DNA from: Antitrichia curtipendula
Taxonomy: Eukaryota > Streptophyta > Bryopsida > Hypnales > Leucodontaceae
Assembly: GCA_951230915.1 (NCBI GenBank)
Contig: OX579638.1
Coordinates: forward strand, 32,836,322-32,900,321
Length of the DNA stretch: 64,000 nucleotides
Direction of reading: 5' to 3'
Part shown: positions 47,296 through 58,259 of the stretch, piece by piece
Layout: every line of letters begins with the position of its first letter
Position numbering within the stretch: position 1 is the stretch's first letter
The notes under the pieces: generated by a model
The model's database searches: none
Told to the model about the DNA's origin: nothing
The model's input: the letters and a program-made list of their open reading frames with translations, nothing else
Position numbers and translations under genes: made by a program

Positions 47296-47756
47296 TAAAA
47301 GGCTGAGCTTGAGTGAACTGGGAGGTAAAAAATTAAAAAAAGTATTGGAATCAGAGGTTGCAAATGGTACCGCAGGAGATGAAATATTCTAAATGGTGGG
47401 ATTTCATGACTTTCAATGCAAATCTCTTGGACTTGCACTGAAAGTCTATAGGAGGAGGCTTGAAAACAGATTGGGCATTAAGAACCGCCCCTACAGAAGT
47501 GTCCAAAACAGTGCACATGGGATGTAGAAATGGAAATTACTTCATGTAGTGAGAAACTGCCAACCCATATGTGTGATTTTAGGCTACTGAACAGGTGATA
47601 TGGTTCATCATCATCTGTGATTTTACTCATAATAAAGACCTGAATTTGGTGAGTTCTGCGGAATGACTTTGAAATGTCAAAAAATAGCAAGAAAAATTGC
47701 AAAAACACATCTGAAGCTGAACCTCCTTCTACTAAAATGCTTCTTAGTAACTCATC

Positions 47757-48235
47757 ACTTTTTGGATTGATGTGAAATTTTAACCATACAAACTAGACTA
47801 GTATGTGCAACTTTTCCAATTTTTTATATTAAAAATAGACATTGTATGAAGAAGAAACAAGCCGCCAAAGTTCACTGTAATCCAAAAATGTCGGGATTTT
47901 AAACTTCGAATTGCTCCCAAACATTTCAAAACATTTTGGATTGACATGAAAATCTTACTACAGCAACTAGACTTCAAGGAAAACATAACCCAACAAATTT
48001 TATTGAAAAATAACATTGGATGAAGAAGATACAAGTCAAGCCCCTGAAATTTCAACCATCAAATGCAATTTTGTGGACTCAAATTGAACATGTGAGCTTT
48101 GATTGGCTTCCAAAAAATCAGTACATCTTGTATTGATCTGAAAATTTTACCACACAAACTAGAAGAGAGAATGCCAATTTTCCAGTAATTTTTATTTATT
48201 GAATTTGGACATTATATGCAAAAGTTACAGCACTC
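47757..48235. repeat. Three degenerate tandem units of about 175-190 bp
   Basis: Units beginning near 47757, 47931 and 48121 each contain GGATTGATRTGAAA, TTTTACCACACAAACTAGA-like, a CCAATTTT-type block and ATTGGACATT-TATG-like plus AAGAAGATACAAGTC-like endings. Divergence is considerable. Similar words occur inside the TTAA-elements, so this may be a decayed fragment of one. Confidence 0.5.
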
Positions 48236-48651
48236 TAAATTGGATTTGAAACTATGTGAAGAAACCCTGGGGTGTTCAGTGGTTGCAATAAATTTTGATT
48301 TACAATCGGGAGTTAATTAAATGAAAACGTATAGTGGATCCTTCTTAGAATCATTGTTTTCATTTAAAGGCATGGTTAAGATCATTCTTAAACTCACTGG
48401 CTCCATTCAATAGCATGTTTTGATTGATTACAGTTGCCCCTATGAGCATTAATAGGGACCTATGCACCTCTGACTTTGAAAAATCATATCTTATTCATTT
48501 CAATTCAAAAAATTAAACTTAAAATTTTCAGTGTTTTATTCCTCATTTCTCTTTCTTCCACAAAAATGTAAAAAACTTTGGGTCCACCCATTTTTGTACA
48601 GAGGTCTTTTTTCGCTTACATGAGCGCTTTCTGAGCCTTCTACTTTAGTAC

Positions 48652-48994
48652 TACACTAATGATGGTATTTAGTGTTATGTTGCAAATAGTGTTACCTGCA
48701 CTTTTACCTCGCCCACTCTAAACTTCAATTAGTTGACATTTAGAGTTAACATTATCTATTTAATAAAATATTCATTTAGATAGGCATTTATATGTTTAAG
48801 TTTATATTTTGTTCATTGCAATTTGATGAAATAATAGATAACACTAAATGTAAACATGTAAAAAATTGATATTCGATAGTTGACAAATAATGTCTATGTT
48901 GATATTTAGTGTTGGTAACATTAACATGATTGTTGACATTTAGTGTTGTGCTTCGTAATTAGTGTTGCCAACACTATTTACCATCATTAGTGTA
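48652..48994. mobile_element. MITE with CACTAATGATGG ends and internal TAGTGTT array
   Basis: TACACTAATGATGGTA at 48652 is matched in inverse at 48979-48994. The outer TA may be the target duplication; an ACT triplet on each side is an alternative reading. The subterminal regions contain repeated TTTAGTGTT and AACACTA words on both strands. The 343-bp unit has no coding capacity and an AT-rich centre. Confidence 0.7.
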
Positions 48995-51781
48995 CTGTAA
49001 CTGAGTTGGACCTGCAGCTGCAAAATCATTCAACAATTGTACAATACTTTGATAGCCTAAAGTGTCTAAGTTGCTGACTCTTGTTCTTAACAAGAAGCTG
49101 CTGAAAGGAACTAAAAATTTAGGGAAAAAAAGTTAAATGTATTGCTTTATTTGGAAGATGCCAAAGGTTCTAATAATTTAGGAAAAAAAAAGGTTGAAAT
49201 TGCTAAACTTGCCCCCAAATGCTAAACACTCAAAGCAATTAATTTTTTTTAAAGTATTTCAAAATTCAAGATGTATGGAGACGCTCTTATAAAATCATAA
49301 TACCTCCAATAGAGACAAAAGAAAGTTTTGCAAGTTTTAGGAAAACATTTGCTATGAGTTAGTTTGGCATTGGTTTGGCATAATTAGAATCATCTTAAGT
49401 TATCAATTGTTCAGACTTAGGAAAAAATTCTCTGTATGAACTGTAATAATTTTGTTGATATGTTGAATGTTTGTGTACAACCCAAAATTAACGAATTAAT
49501 CTTAAAATTCGTTGATTCCTATCACTTTGACTCCATTTAGAATACAAATTGATTGATTATCAATCACATGCCATCGGAAGCACTTGCAATGTTGGCAATG
49601 TTACATAGTTGTCTACATCTCCTTGCATTATGAAAAATCATTGTTAGTGCTCAAAAATCTAGCTACAAAATCAAAAAAATGAAACTTACATAATAATAGC
49701 CTACAATTTTGGAGAGCTATAGACAATCCCAAACGTTTCTTCAGTAAACACTGCTTGTAATATGTCTTGCCAACTTTGCAGCCACCTGAGTTTGGAGGTT
49801 ACAAAGTAACAATGGTCTGAACACCTATCGAAAAAGTCATATACCATTGCAATAAAGATTGCTTGCTAAATAAAGGTGTAAAGTTACCTTTAGTAACTTA
49901 ATGACTAATCTTATTCATACAAGAATTGAGATTGATGTAACTACAAAGGTAAACGCACCTAATTATGACCACTTTCTAAAACCAAACCCTATAGATTTGT
50001 GCTTGAAATTCATTTCCACTATTCTTGAAAGCCTAGAATTGATTTCAAGAACATCTATTTTTAGCACTTTGGATATTAATAGTTTGTTCATATGGTGTCT
50101 AAAAAATATATTCTAAAATCATCTTAAATCCCCTTTTGACTACCAACAAGATTCCACAAAAACTTTTCAATATAATAATGGGAACGATGCTGAATTTTTT
50201 TATTTGGTCGATTTTAGGCATAGTTATATTCTCTTTTGAACAAAGACAACCCACTTGTCTTTTAAATATTAAGACCCCTTTGACCCTTTTGTAGAAGATT
50301 TTTTTATCCCCTATATGATATACGTTGATACAATAATATGAATAGGCATACACGCATAGGTACAATACACAAATACAAGATATGAATATAGATGTTGGCG
50401 TTTAAATATAGTACAATATATGGATGTTGTATATTACATATGCATGGATACAACATATGGAGATGACATATCTTATATCAATTGTGATCACATATGTATT
50501 CTATAAAAGTTTACGTTTTAGGGGCTAGGGGTAATAAAAATGAGTCCAAAATTTTTATATTTATATTTTGGTGGGGGAATATGAAGAATAAATAAAAATA
50601 TTTATTTATTTAATAGAAAAGACTAGGCTTTTGTGTTTCTAATTAATGACCATCTTGAATACAAAAGCTCAAAAGTAAGTGTTAGTTGTAAAGTGGTCTT
50701 GACTTGTTCTAGAGTTGCAAGTCAAGTTTAAGCCGTGGTCTCCAACAACTATATGCATTGTAGTCCTCCACTTCATCTTGAGCTAAGGCCTAAATTTTTT
50801 TACATATTTCCATTGTGAAGACAAAAAAAATGACTATAATTGTTGCTTTCTAGTGCATTGAGAGTAATAAAAACATAAAAATATTTTTGAAATTTTCACT
50901 TGTATAAATTTGTATTAGACCACTGTAGGGACTGATGGAATTTCTTAAAACCATTTGACCATGTAGATTGCAAGATTATAATGTTTGAAGTTAAAATAAA
51001 ATAAATTTTGGGCCTTGCTCAAAAAGGTTAGTATAGATTGATTCTACTATGTGGAGAAAGAAGCATTATCCATCTTTGAGAACAATTAGACCATTGGATA
51101 GGTAATTATGTTAGCTATCTTTATGACAATTTTCAAAGATGATGGAAGTGTATGACATACACAAAAAATCTTGCATTGAAAGGATGTCCAATAAATAACA
51201 ACTATATGAATAAGATTTCAATTTTTTTAGAAAAATTATTTTTTGGAAGAATCAAAAAATCAATAGTCAACACAGTGCTTTCCTTCTCTTCATCAAGTAA
51301 CCAAAAAATAAATTAATAATACAATAAAATATTATAAATTTATACTATAATTTATGATACTAATTCTAAAATTGTTCTAAAATTGTCCATTTTTTAGTGC
51401 TTTAAGTAAGAATTGGATTTTTTTAATTTCTTTAGAAGTTTGAATCACATACTATTTTCTATACTATTGTAAGAATGTGTAAAAAAACTTTTGTCTGTTT
51501 GGCTTCATAAATTGTGAAATATAAACATTCAAAGATAATGAAAAATACTTTACAGCTTCTCTGAACGTTGCCCAATTGCTTTCCTTCTCTATTAGCATAT
51601 TGCCCAAGTTGCCTCTAAACTTTCGAGCCTCTAAACTTTTGATTTGGGTACCCAATTGGAAAAAAATCATATTTTTGGGAAGCTTATGTACATGTGCATA
51701 TTTGGTGTGAATTTTACTTTTATTTGTTCATTATTGACGTCATATGGACCCACCCAAGCTTTCAAAAAGCTCCAAGGGAGC
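48995..51781. other. AT-rich gene-free region
   Basis: No gene-like frame. A stretch at 50330-50480 is built of loosely repeated ATACAACATATGGAT/GATACAAT words, an eroded microsatellite-like patch. Elsewhere I see nothing bounded. Confidence 0.35.
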
Positions 51782-52676
51782 TTAACCCTACAAGTTCCTT
51801 GACTCTGTTTTCACCAAAAACGCTCCAAAACTGCCATTTCTAGTAAAAGTACCAAAAGTTTGAAAAAAAATAAATTTTGACACATGTAACCAAAGGATCT
51901 TGTAGTATGCTGACCTGAAAATATGTGGTAAAAATTCAGGAATTTCCACCGCGTGGATTGCAAGATATAACCATTCAAATTCACTAAAATCATTAATTTG
52001 GCCCTGCAAAAAATAGGGCAGCTACACTTCACAAGCTCATTTTTCTATGAAAAAATATCCCAAATGGTGGTGCTTCTTTTGAAACTTTTTCCTAGATAAG
52101 TTGGCTACAAGCCTAAAAAATTTTACATCGTTTGGAATTGTACAACATATAGGAAAAAATAGTAAGTAGAAAGAAGTAAAGAATGATTTAAATTACCAAT
52201 TTCAATAGTTGCAATGTTGTAATAAACAATCTACACCCTATGATTTTATGTTTTTCAAAAGAATATTGAAAATTGAATAAAATAAAGAACTTCAAAGTTT
52301 ATTTTAGAGTAAAAAATCTATAACTGCCTGCAAAGTAAAACTCCTCATAACTTTTGATTCATTGGTCAAAATGGAATGATTCAAATCTTTCCATGTATAT
52401 ATAACTCTAGAAAAACCAACTTCATATTTTTGCTTATGAAAAAGGTGATTTAAAAAAATTTGCCCGCATTGCTTGCTTGAGGAAAAAAATAACATATTAG
52501 GCTATAACTTTTGACTCATATTTCCAAATGTCATGAAGTTTAGTGGGTATGAAAGATATTCCTCGTCCCCACCCTCTATTAGAATTTCAACCAAAAACAT
52601 GTAAATCCACAGTCACAAGTACTTGTCTAAAATTTCTATACTACTAAAAAATGCATGTTGGTCCTTTAGGGGTTAA
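51782..52676. mobile_element. TTAA-element, 895 bp
   Basis: Starts TTAACCCTACAAGTTCCTTG and ends GGTCCTTTAGGGGTTAA with exact TTAA on both sides. Early blocks (CAAAACTGCCATTTCTA, GGATCTTGTAGTATGCTGA) match those of 29917-30485 in the same orientation. The phrase ATAACTTTTGATTCATTGG recurs in a looser copy about 160 bp later. No transposase frame. Confidence 0.7.
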
Positions 52677-52942
52677 AGAACTTTATGATTTAAGCTCTAA
52701 ACTCATAGTTTTTGTCTTGAATTACAGTTCCTAGTCCTACATGTTTTATGCTCGTGAATTCTCATTGGTAGAAGCAAAACCAGGAATAAAACTCAAAAGA
52801 GCTCCATTTTAAATTAAAAAAGAGTTTGATCCTTAGTTCTTTGGGTTTTGCTATTCGAAGGGAAGAAAATCCAATTTTCTTCTACATTATGATTAACTCT
52901 AATGTATCATGTAGAATTATTTCATGTAGAGTGATTCTATTA

Positions 52943-53155
52943 TAAGAACCCCGTGTTTTATGTTACATTTTATAATTTTAGGTGATGTCCGATAGAACTA
53001 ACTTTTGTTTTTATGTCAACAATAACATCCAATGTAACATTGGAATGTTTTATTGGACATTATTATTGACACAAAAATACAAGTTGTTCTATTGGACATC
53101 ATCTAAAATCATTCACCTCAAATTGTAAAACATGACATAAAATGTGGGGTTCTTA
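52943..53155. mobile_element. Foldback MITE, 213 bp
   Basis: The left end TAAGAACCCCGTGTTTTATG is complementary to the right end CATAAAATGTGGGGTTCTTA. The arms continue imperfectly through GATGTCCRATAGAAC and TGTCAATAATAA words to the centre near 53045, so almost the entire unit is stem. A TA duplication is possible. Non-coding. Confidence 0.7.
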
Positions 53156-53448
53156 CAGTGTTCAAGATTCATGGACAAGCTTACATGCAAGAGTGTGAAC
53201 AGTGAAAAGAGTTAAAGATTGAGCCGAGCTGCACATTTTTCCTATTTGTGAGGGGAGGGCTGATTACCATCACCTAAGAAATTAGTGTCACCATAAATAA
53301 AAAATTTATATTAAAATTGGTACAATATTGTAATATTTCAACCTATACTAATCCAAAACAGTTTGACTTTGACAAATTATTACAAACCAATTTAGATGTC
53401 ATCGGTGTTATTGGATGAAAAAATGATGTTGTGAAACTTACTGTACTA

Positions 53449-53704
53449 TATTGTACATCGAGAAAAAGCCACCCATTGCTGCAGTACTGTTTGAATGGAT
53501 TAACAATGTAGTATTAAAAGTGTATTGTTGCAGTATTGAAACAATATATTTTTAATAAAAATACAAGGCTCCAATTGCTTCAATATTGTTGCATTATTAT
53601 TTGCAGTAATGCAACAATATACTTTCAATACTATATTGTTAACTCATTGAAACAATATTGCAACAATATTGAAGCAATGAGGGGTACTTTTCCGATGTAC
53701 AGTA
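53449..53704. mobile_element. Foldback MITE, copy 2 of the CCCATTGC family
   Basis: The ends TATTGTACATCGAGAAAA and CTTTTCCGATGTACAGTA are imperfect inverses. Inside, CCACCCATTGCTGCAGTACT and AACAATRTAGTATTRAAAG blocks match 4308-4558 in the same orientation. Right-arm words AACAATATTG are reiterated. This copy shows the family termini more clearly than copy 1. Confidence 0.75.
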
Positions 53705-53877
53705 CGCAACTTTTCAATCTGCTCTTTCAGTCCTTCAAGGTAAAGAACGGATAGAGAGCCTTGACTGCCTCAACGACCGAGTCAAGCTCCAACTATGCTA
53801 CGAGGTGAATAATCACAAACCAGGACACATGTCATGCATTCAAGGATCCCAACTCCCATTTAGTGGGCCCGTGTGAT

Positions 53878-54102
53878 CCCAGAGACACCCAAGTGACTAG
53901 CTCACACCGGAAACCAGGTCGTGCGGGCGCTAACCGATGGTGGGGATGGACCTGCTGCGTGATCAAAGGTGGGCAAAAGAATGCCAGGCCCAGCAGTGGG
54001 CCCAATTGGGGTGGCATCCCCACCACCTGGCATCCCCACCACCGGCCTAGCGCCCGCACGGCCTGGCTTCCGGTGGGAACGAGTCACTTGGCCCAGAGAC
54101 AC
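53878..54102. mobile_element. Mutator-like MITE with 11-bp target duplication
   Basis: The unit 53889-54091 (203 bp) begins CCAAGTGACTAGCTCACACC and ends GGTGGGAACGAGTCACTTGG. Its 60-bp ends are inverted repeats with roughly nine mismatches. CCCAGAGACAC occurs directly on both sides (53878-53888 and 54092-54102), the 9-11 bp duplication typical of Mutator-like elements. The arms are conspicuously GC-rich for this window (CGTGCGGGCGCTA, GGTGGGGATG). It lies about 1.1 kb upstream of the GT92 gene. No coding capacity. Confidence 0.8.
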
Positions 54103-54269
54103 TGTCCAGAGCCTTAAACACGTGGAATTAGCTGCCGCTGCGAAGGCCGAAGCTCATTCATGCTCTCACTGTGCACAAGGGAGGTCGGCTTCAGCTGTGC
54201 CGCTTCAAATGTAAGTTCGGCGTGCTGCATCTTCCAAAAGGCAACCTCACTGGCACTAAGTTAGCTCAC

Positions 54270-54282
54270 GAGAGAGAGAGAG
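54270..54282 (+). promoter_or_regulatory. GA repeat upstream of the GT92 gene
   Basis: A (GA)n run about 870 bp before the start codon. Plant BBR/BPC factors bind such runs, but occupancy here is unproven; it may lie in the promoter or leader. Confidence 0.3.
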
Positions 54283-54763
54283 GAAACTGTACTTAGTACC
54301 CAGCAATTGAGCCTACGTTACTCCTGTTCAAGGATTTTCATCAGTTTAATTGTGGACAGCAGCTAGCTGTGTGGCACCAGTCACAACTTGCAAGCTCGTG
54401 CTCAAATTTCTAGTTGGGGTGTTACAGTTCACGATTTCAGCCTCGGTGCTCTGTTTTTTGTTTCCAATTCTGGCCTTCAGCTTAGCTCATGCATGAGTGT
54501 TTCATAAGCCCGGTCATCAGTCACAACTTCGATCGCAAGGTCTTTTGTTCAAATTTCCAGCTGGGGTGGTACATTTCGCGATTTCAGTTTCGGCACTCAG
54601 TTCTTTATGTCCAATTTCAGACTTGAGAGCCGAAATCTCATCGCAACGAATGTACTTAGCAACGCTTGGAACTTTCGAAACGTGTCGCAGATCGTCTCCA
54701 TTCTCGGAGCATGAGTTTTAAGCTCTGACATCCAGTGTAGGATTGATGCTCCCTAACCTAATT

Positions 54764-54774
54764 GAGAGAGAGAG
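54764..54774 (+). promoter_or_regulatory. Second GA repeat upstream of the GT92 gene
   Basis: Another (GA)n run about 380 bp before the start codon, in a region of raised GC likely to be transcribed leader or core promoter. Confidence 0.3.
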
Positions 54775-55149
54775 TCTTGGTTGAACTCCGTTTCCAGCTC
54801 CCGATGGATGGCTGTTAGCGCCTAGCCAGCTCGGTGCCATTTCAGCTCTGCTTGGAATTGCGGTGCTATTCCAGTAGTTAGGATGTGTCTTAGAGTAGCG
54901 AACTTTGTCCAGAGATGGAGGTCAGAAGACAGTTGAGGAGAATCACTCCTCAGTGAGTGAGCTGGGCCAGGTTCAAAAACTTGGTAGCTCCCTGTATTCG
55001 AATATTAAGTGACAGTGATGATGAAGCAGTTATGATGAGTTTGGTAGTGTTGTAATCAGAATTTTGCAACGAGAGTGCATGAACTGAATTCGCAACGAGA
55101 GTGTATTGAAAGCGCAGTAGGGCGCGAGCTAGTCCTGGTGGTAGGAAAG

Positions 55150-57101
55150 ATGAAGCCGCACACGGTAATCAAGGTGGGGAAGGAAACGGAGAGAGTGAAG
55201 GACTACCGGAAAGTGTGTACCAAGGAAATGGGATGCCACGCCGCCATCAAATTCCAAGTGTTCGCGTGCTCCGAAGTCCGCGTGAACGTGATTTACAGCT
55301 TAATCGTGGCTTGCGGTCTCTTCTTCATCCTCGTCCAGCTTTTCACCTTAGACACAAGCAAGTGGTCATGGCCGTGCAACCACAGCAGCTTCAACCCCCT
55401 CTCGGAGTCTTTGCTCCACGAGAATATCGACACGTCCACCATCGACACCACCAGAGGGGAGCTTCGTGTGTTCAAGCCTCACGGCTTAGCCACCCACTTG
55501 TACGTCGAAATGGGTGCCTACCGCGGCGGTCCTCGCGAGTTTTCCATCGTAGGGCTCGTAGCCAAGCCGATTGAATCTTTTCATGAGCCGCCCTACTTGT
55601 GTGAGTGGGTCGGAAATCGCACAATCCAAGGAAACTCCAGCAAAATCTTGCCGGATTGGAACTACGGTAAGCTATACACCGTGGTGGTGATCACTTGCAC
55701 GTTTGCAGAGGACGTGGGAGTGGCGAGCGAAGGCGGGGAGCTTGTGTTGCACGTCGGCTACGGTGACCGGTACAGGCAACCGGAGAGGGTGACGGTTCTC
55801 ACAGAGAATCCCGGGGAGTACAATGCTTCCAAGTTCAACCCGCCATATCCTTACGATTACGTCTACTGCGGATCCTCGGTTTATGGCGACGTGAGCCCGC
55901 AGCGGATGCGCGAGTGGCTGGCGTATCATGCGTACTTCTTGGGCGAGAGGTCGCACTTCATCCTCCATGACGCGGGGGGGTTTCACCCCGACGTGTGGGA
56001 AGTCTTAAACCCTTGGATCAAGAAAGGGCGAGTGACGGTGCAGAACATTCAGCAGGAGGAGATTTACGACGGGTATTACCATAACCAGTTCTTGGTGGTG
56101 AACGATTGCTTGTTTCGATCAAGGTTTCTGGCGAAATGGACGTTTTTCTTTGATGTCGATGAGTATGTGTATGTGCCGCCGACCACGACGCTGGCGGAGG
56201 TTCTTAATGAGGATCCGGACGTGACGCAAATCACGTTCGAGCAGGTGCCGATCTCCAACGAGCTTTGTGTCGCGGACAATACCACCGTTGACGGGCACGC
56301 AAGGTATGGCCAATTGCTACTCCATTTTAGGTTATGGTGACATCGGATGGTCTGTCACTTCAATCATAAGTTCGTACATGAGCTCTTACCATCATTTAAG
56401 CTTCAACCATAAGCTCTTACCAGTGTGTAGGATCAGTCAATAGTCAATGTGTAGCACTTTGGGGTTCAAGAGCCAAGCTCTCTGGAGGTCAAATTGTTCT
56501 ATCACGATACATGATGATTTTTGTTATGCAATCATTCGATGTGGAGATTAGAGACCACTACTGATCGAGAGATAGCAGACGATCTCATTTTCTAACTTGC
56601 ACCCAACTTGCTAATTGAAGGTCACTCGACTGTAGTTGCAGTCTATGTGAGTTGCTGTTGGTAACAGGGCTCATGGAATTAGGTATCTAATGGTTGAATA
56701 TCCTCAACATTACTCTCCTGACGAGAAGGATCCGATGTTGCAGGAAATGGAATCTGGAGAAGCTCGTGTACAGAAGAGTGTTGAACAGAGGCGCGCGCTA
56801 CGACCGCAAGTTCGTGGTGCAAGCTCGGCACGCCGCAGCGACGGGGGTGCACATGTCCATGAACATGAAGAAAGGGAAGAACGTGTATCCCAGAGGCAAT
56901 AAAATCAGGTATTACCATTACCACGACACGATCAGCAAGCGCCACGAGCTTTGCAGCACGTTCGTCTCGAAGGAGAATAAAACCGACGTTCATCGCCATC
57001 GCAGACAGTTCCACCGCATCGACGAGACGTTGGCGAACATAACGGATCTCGTCAAAGCTTACGAGCTCCAACAAATTGGAACTCTCCCATTTCTCTTGTA
57101 G
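55150..57101 (+). CDS. GALS: GT92 glycosyltransferase, beta-1,4-galactan synthase-like, two exons
   Basis: The family adds beta-1,4-galactose from UDP-galactose to pectic galactan chains in the Golgi. Exons 55150-56303 and 56744-57101 join in frame (phase 2) to give 503 aa. Residues 1-45 are cytosolic and basic, residues 46-66 are a single membrane anchor (VIYSLIVACGLFFILVQLF), and the catalytic domain faces the lumen. GT92 (DUF23) features are visible: YVYCGSSVYGDVSP at about 237-250, HDAGG at 273-277, NQFLVVNDCLFRSR at 312-325 and the metal-binding FFDVDEYVYVP at 333-343. After the splice come RKWNLEKLVYRR, QARHAAATGVHMS and IRYYHYHDTISKR, all characteristic of the galactan synthase branch. 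The upstream frame is open to 55075 but has no ATG before 55150, so that start is used. Confidence 0.9.
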
Positions 57102-57109
57102 AGTAGATT

Positions 57110-58259
57110 GAAAATTCTTGTAGGATTGCTGTTGGAGATGGAGATCGGGTACTGCACGCTCGCGAGGCAATGTACATAAGAGGAATTTGCGATTAGGGAT
57201 TTAGAAAAGTTTAGGTTTTGGCAGGTGAGCACTTGAGTGGAATGTCTCTTCTTTGTATTATGATGCATTGTACATCTCGAATAAGAGCTTATTGCACCAT
57301 TGTGCTGTAGAATTGCACTTTACCGATTTCTGAGTACGTTCTCAAGGTTCCTATTGGGCTTGGCATGGATTCTGCCATGCTTGAATTGTAGCCTTGGAAG
57401 CCAATTGGTGAGGAATACCTCGACTTCTTCTTCCAGGTATCATGACATTAACGGCATCTCCAGTCCACGCTTCGACTTTGGCCCGCCTGAAATGCAAGAA
57501 ACCATCTTTCTGCAGCGTCCGCTGAACGTAACCTTCAATACAATTTGAAACCATTGCCAAATTGCCTATGTTCCATGATGAACCATTGTGCACTCATTCA
57601 ATGTCGAGATCCTGCTACCAGGAGAAGCGTTACTAAATGATTCGTGCTACACAATTTGACAATGTTACGGATTCGCTACTTCTCACATGAAAAACAATGC
57701 AATATTATTCCTTATCGGTTTGCATGAACCATCTTAGTTGAACCATTTTAGTTGAACCATCTTAGTATAACCCACTCACACGCTGCACATGAGAATCCTA
57801 CATTATGCTCAACAAAGATTTTAAAACAACTGAAGAAATTCAGCACATTCAGTTCACATTAACCTCACGTAACATTCAGTAGCCTTCATGTCCACTGCGT
57901 TTCCTTCATTGCACCCTGCTCATCACATTGAGGTCATCAGCCCACTTAGCTACTGATGCGTGTGGGATACTCCACACCATCCACTATGGATCTACTATAG
58001 AGCAGTGGACAGTGCTGCTACTGAATATTACGCAGTGGAGAACCAACTGAACCTATAAGTGGCACCCCTCAACATTATCTGTAAAGTTCCAGCATAGCTA
58101 GCAGATTTTGTAGGTCTAACCCGAAACTGAAGAACAAGGTGATTGTAGGGCAAATACAGCAACATGAGACTCTACGTGCAGTACCTCTTCAGTGATTGTA
58201 TATTCCCAGCATCTCAGAATTCAGTTCTGCAACATCGAGATGGGATGGTACAGTACACT
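57110..58259. other. Convergent intergenic space
   Basis: Contains the 3' UTR of the plus-strand GT92 gene and, from the other side, that of the minus-strand kinase gene. Short open frames at 57300-57548 are not credible. GAACCATCTTAGTTGAACCATTTTAG-type words at 57727-57765 form a small three-copy direct repeat. Confidence 0.4.

Noticed and set aside
55215..55574. 119-codon alternative frame inside the GT92 gene
   Set aside because: Shadow of the first GT92 exon, where domain motifs are clear in the main frame.
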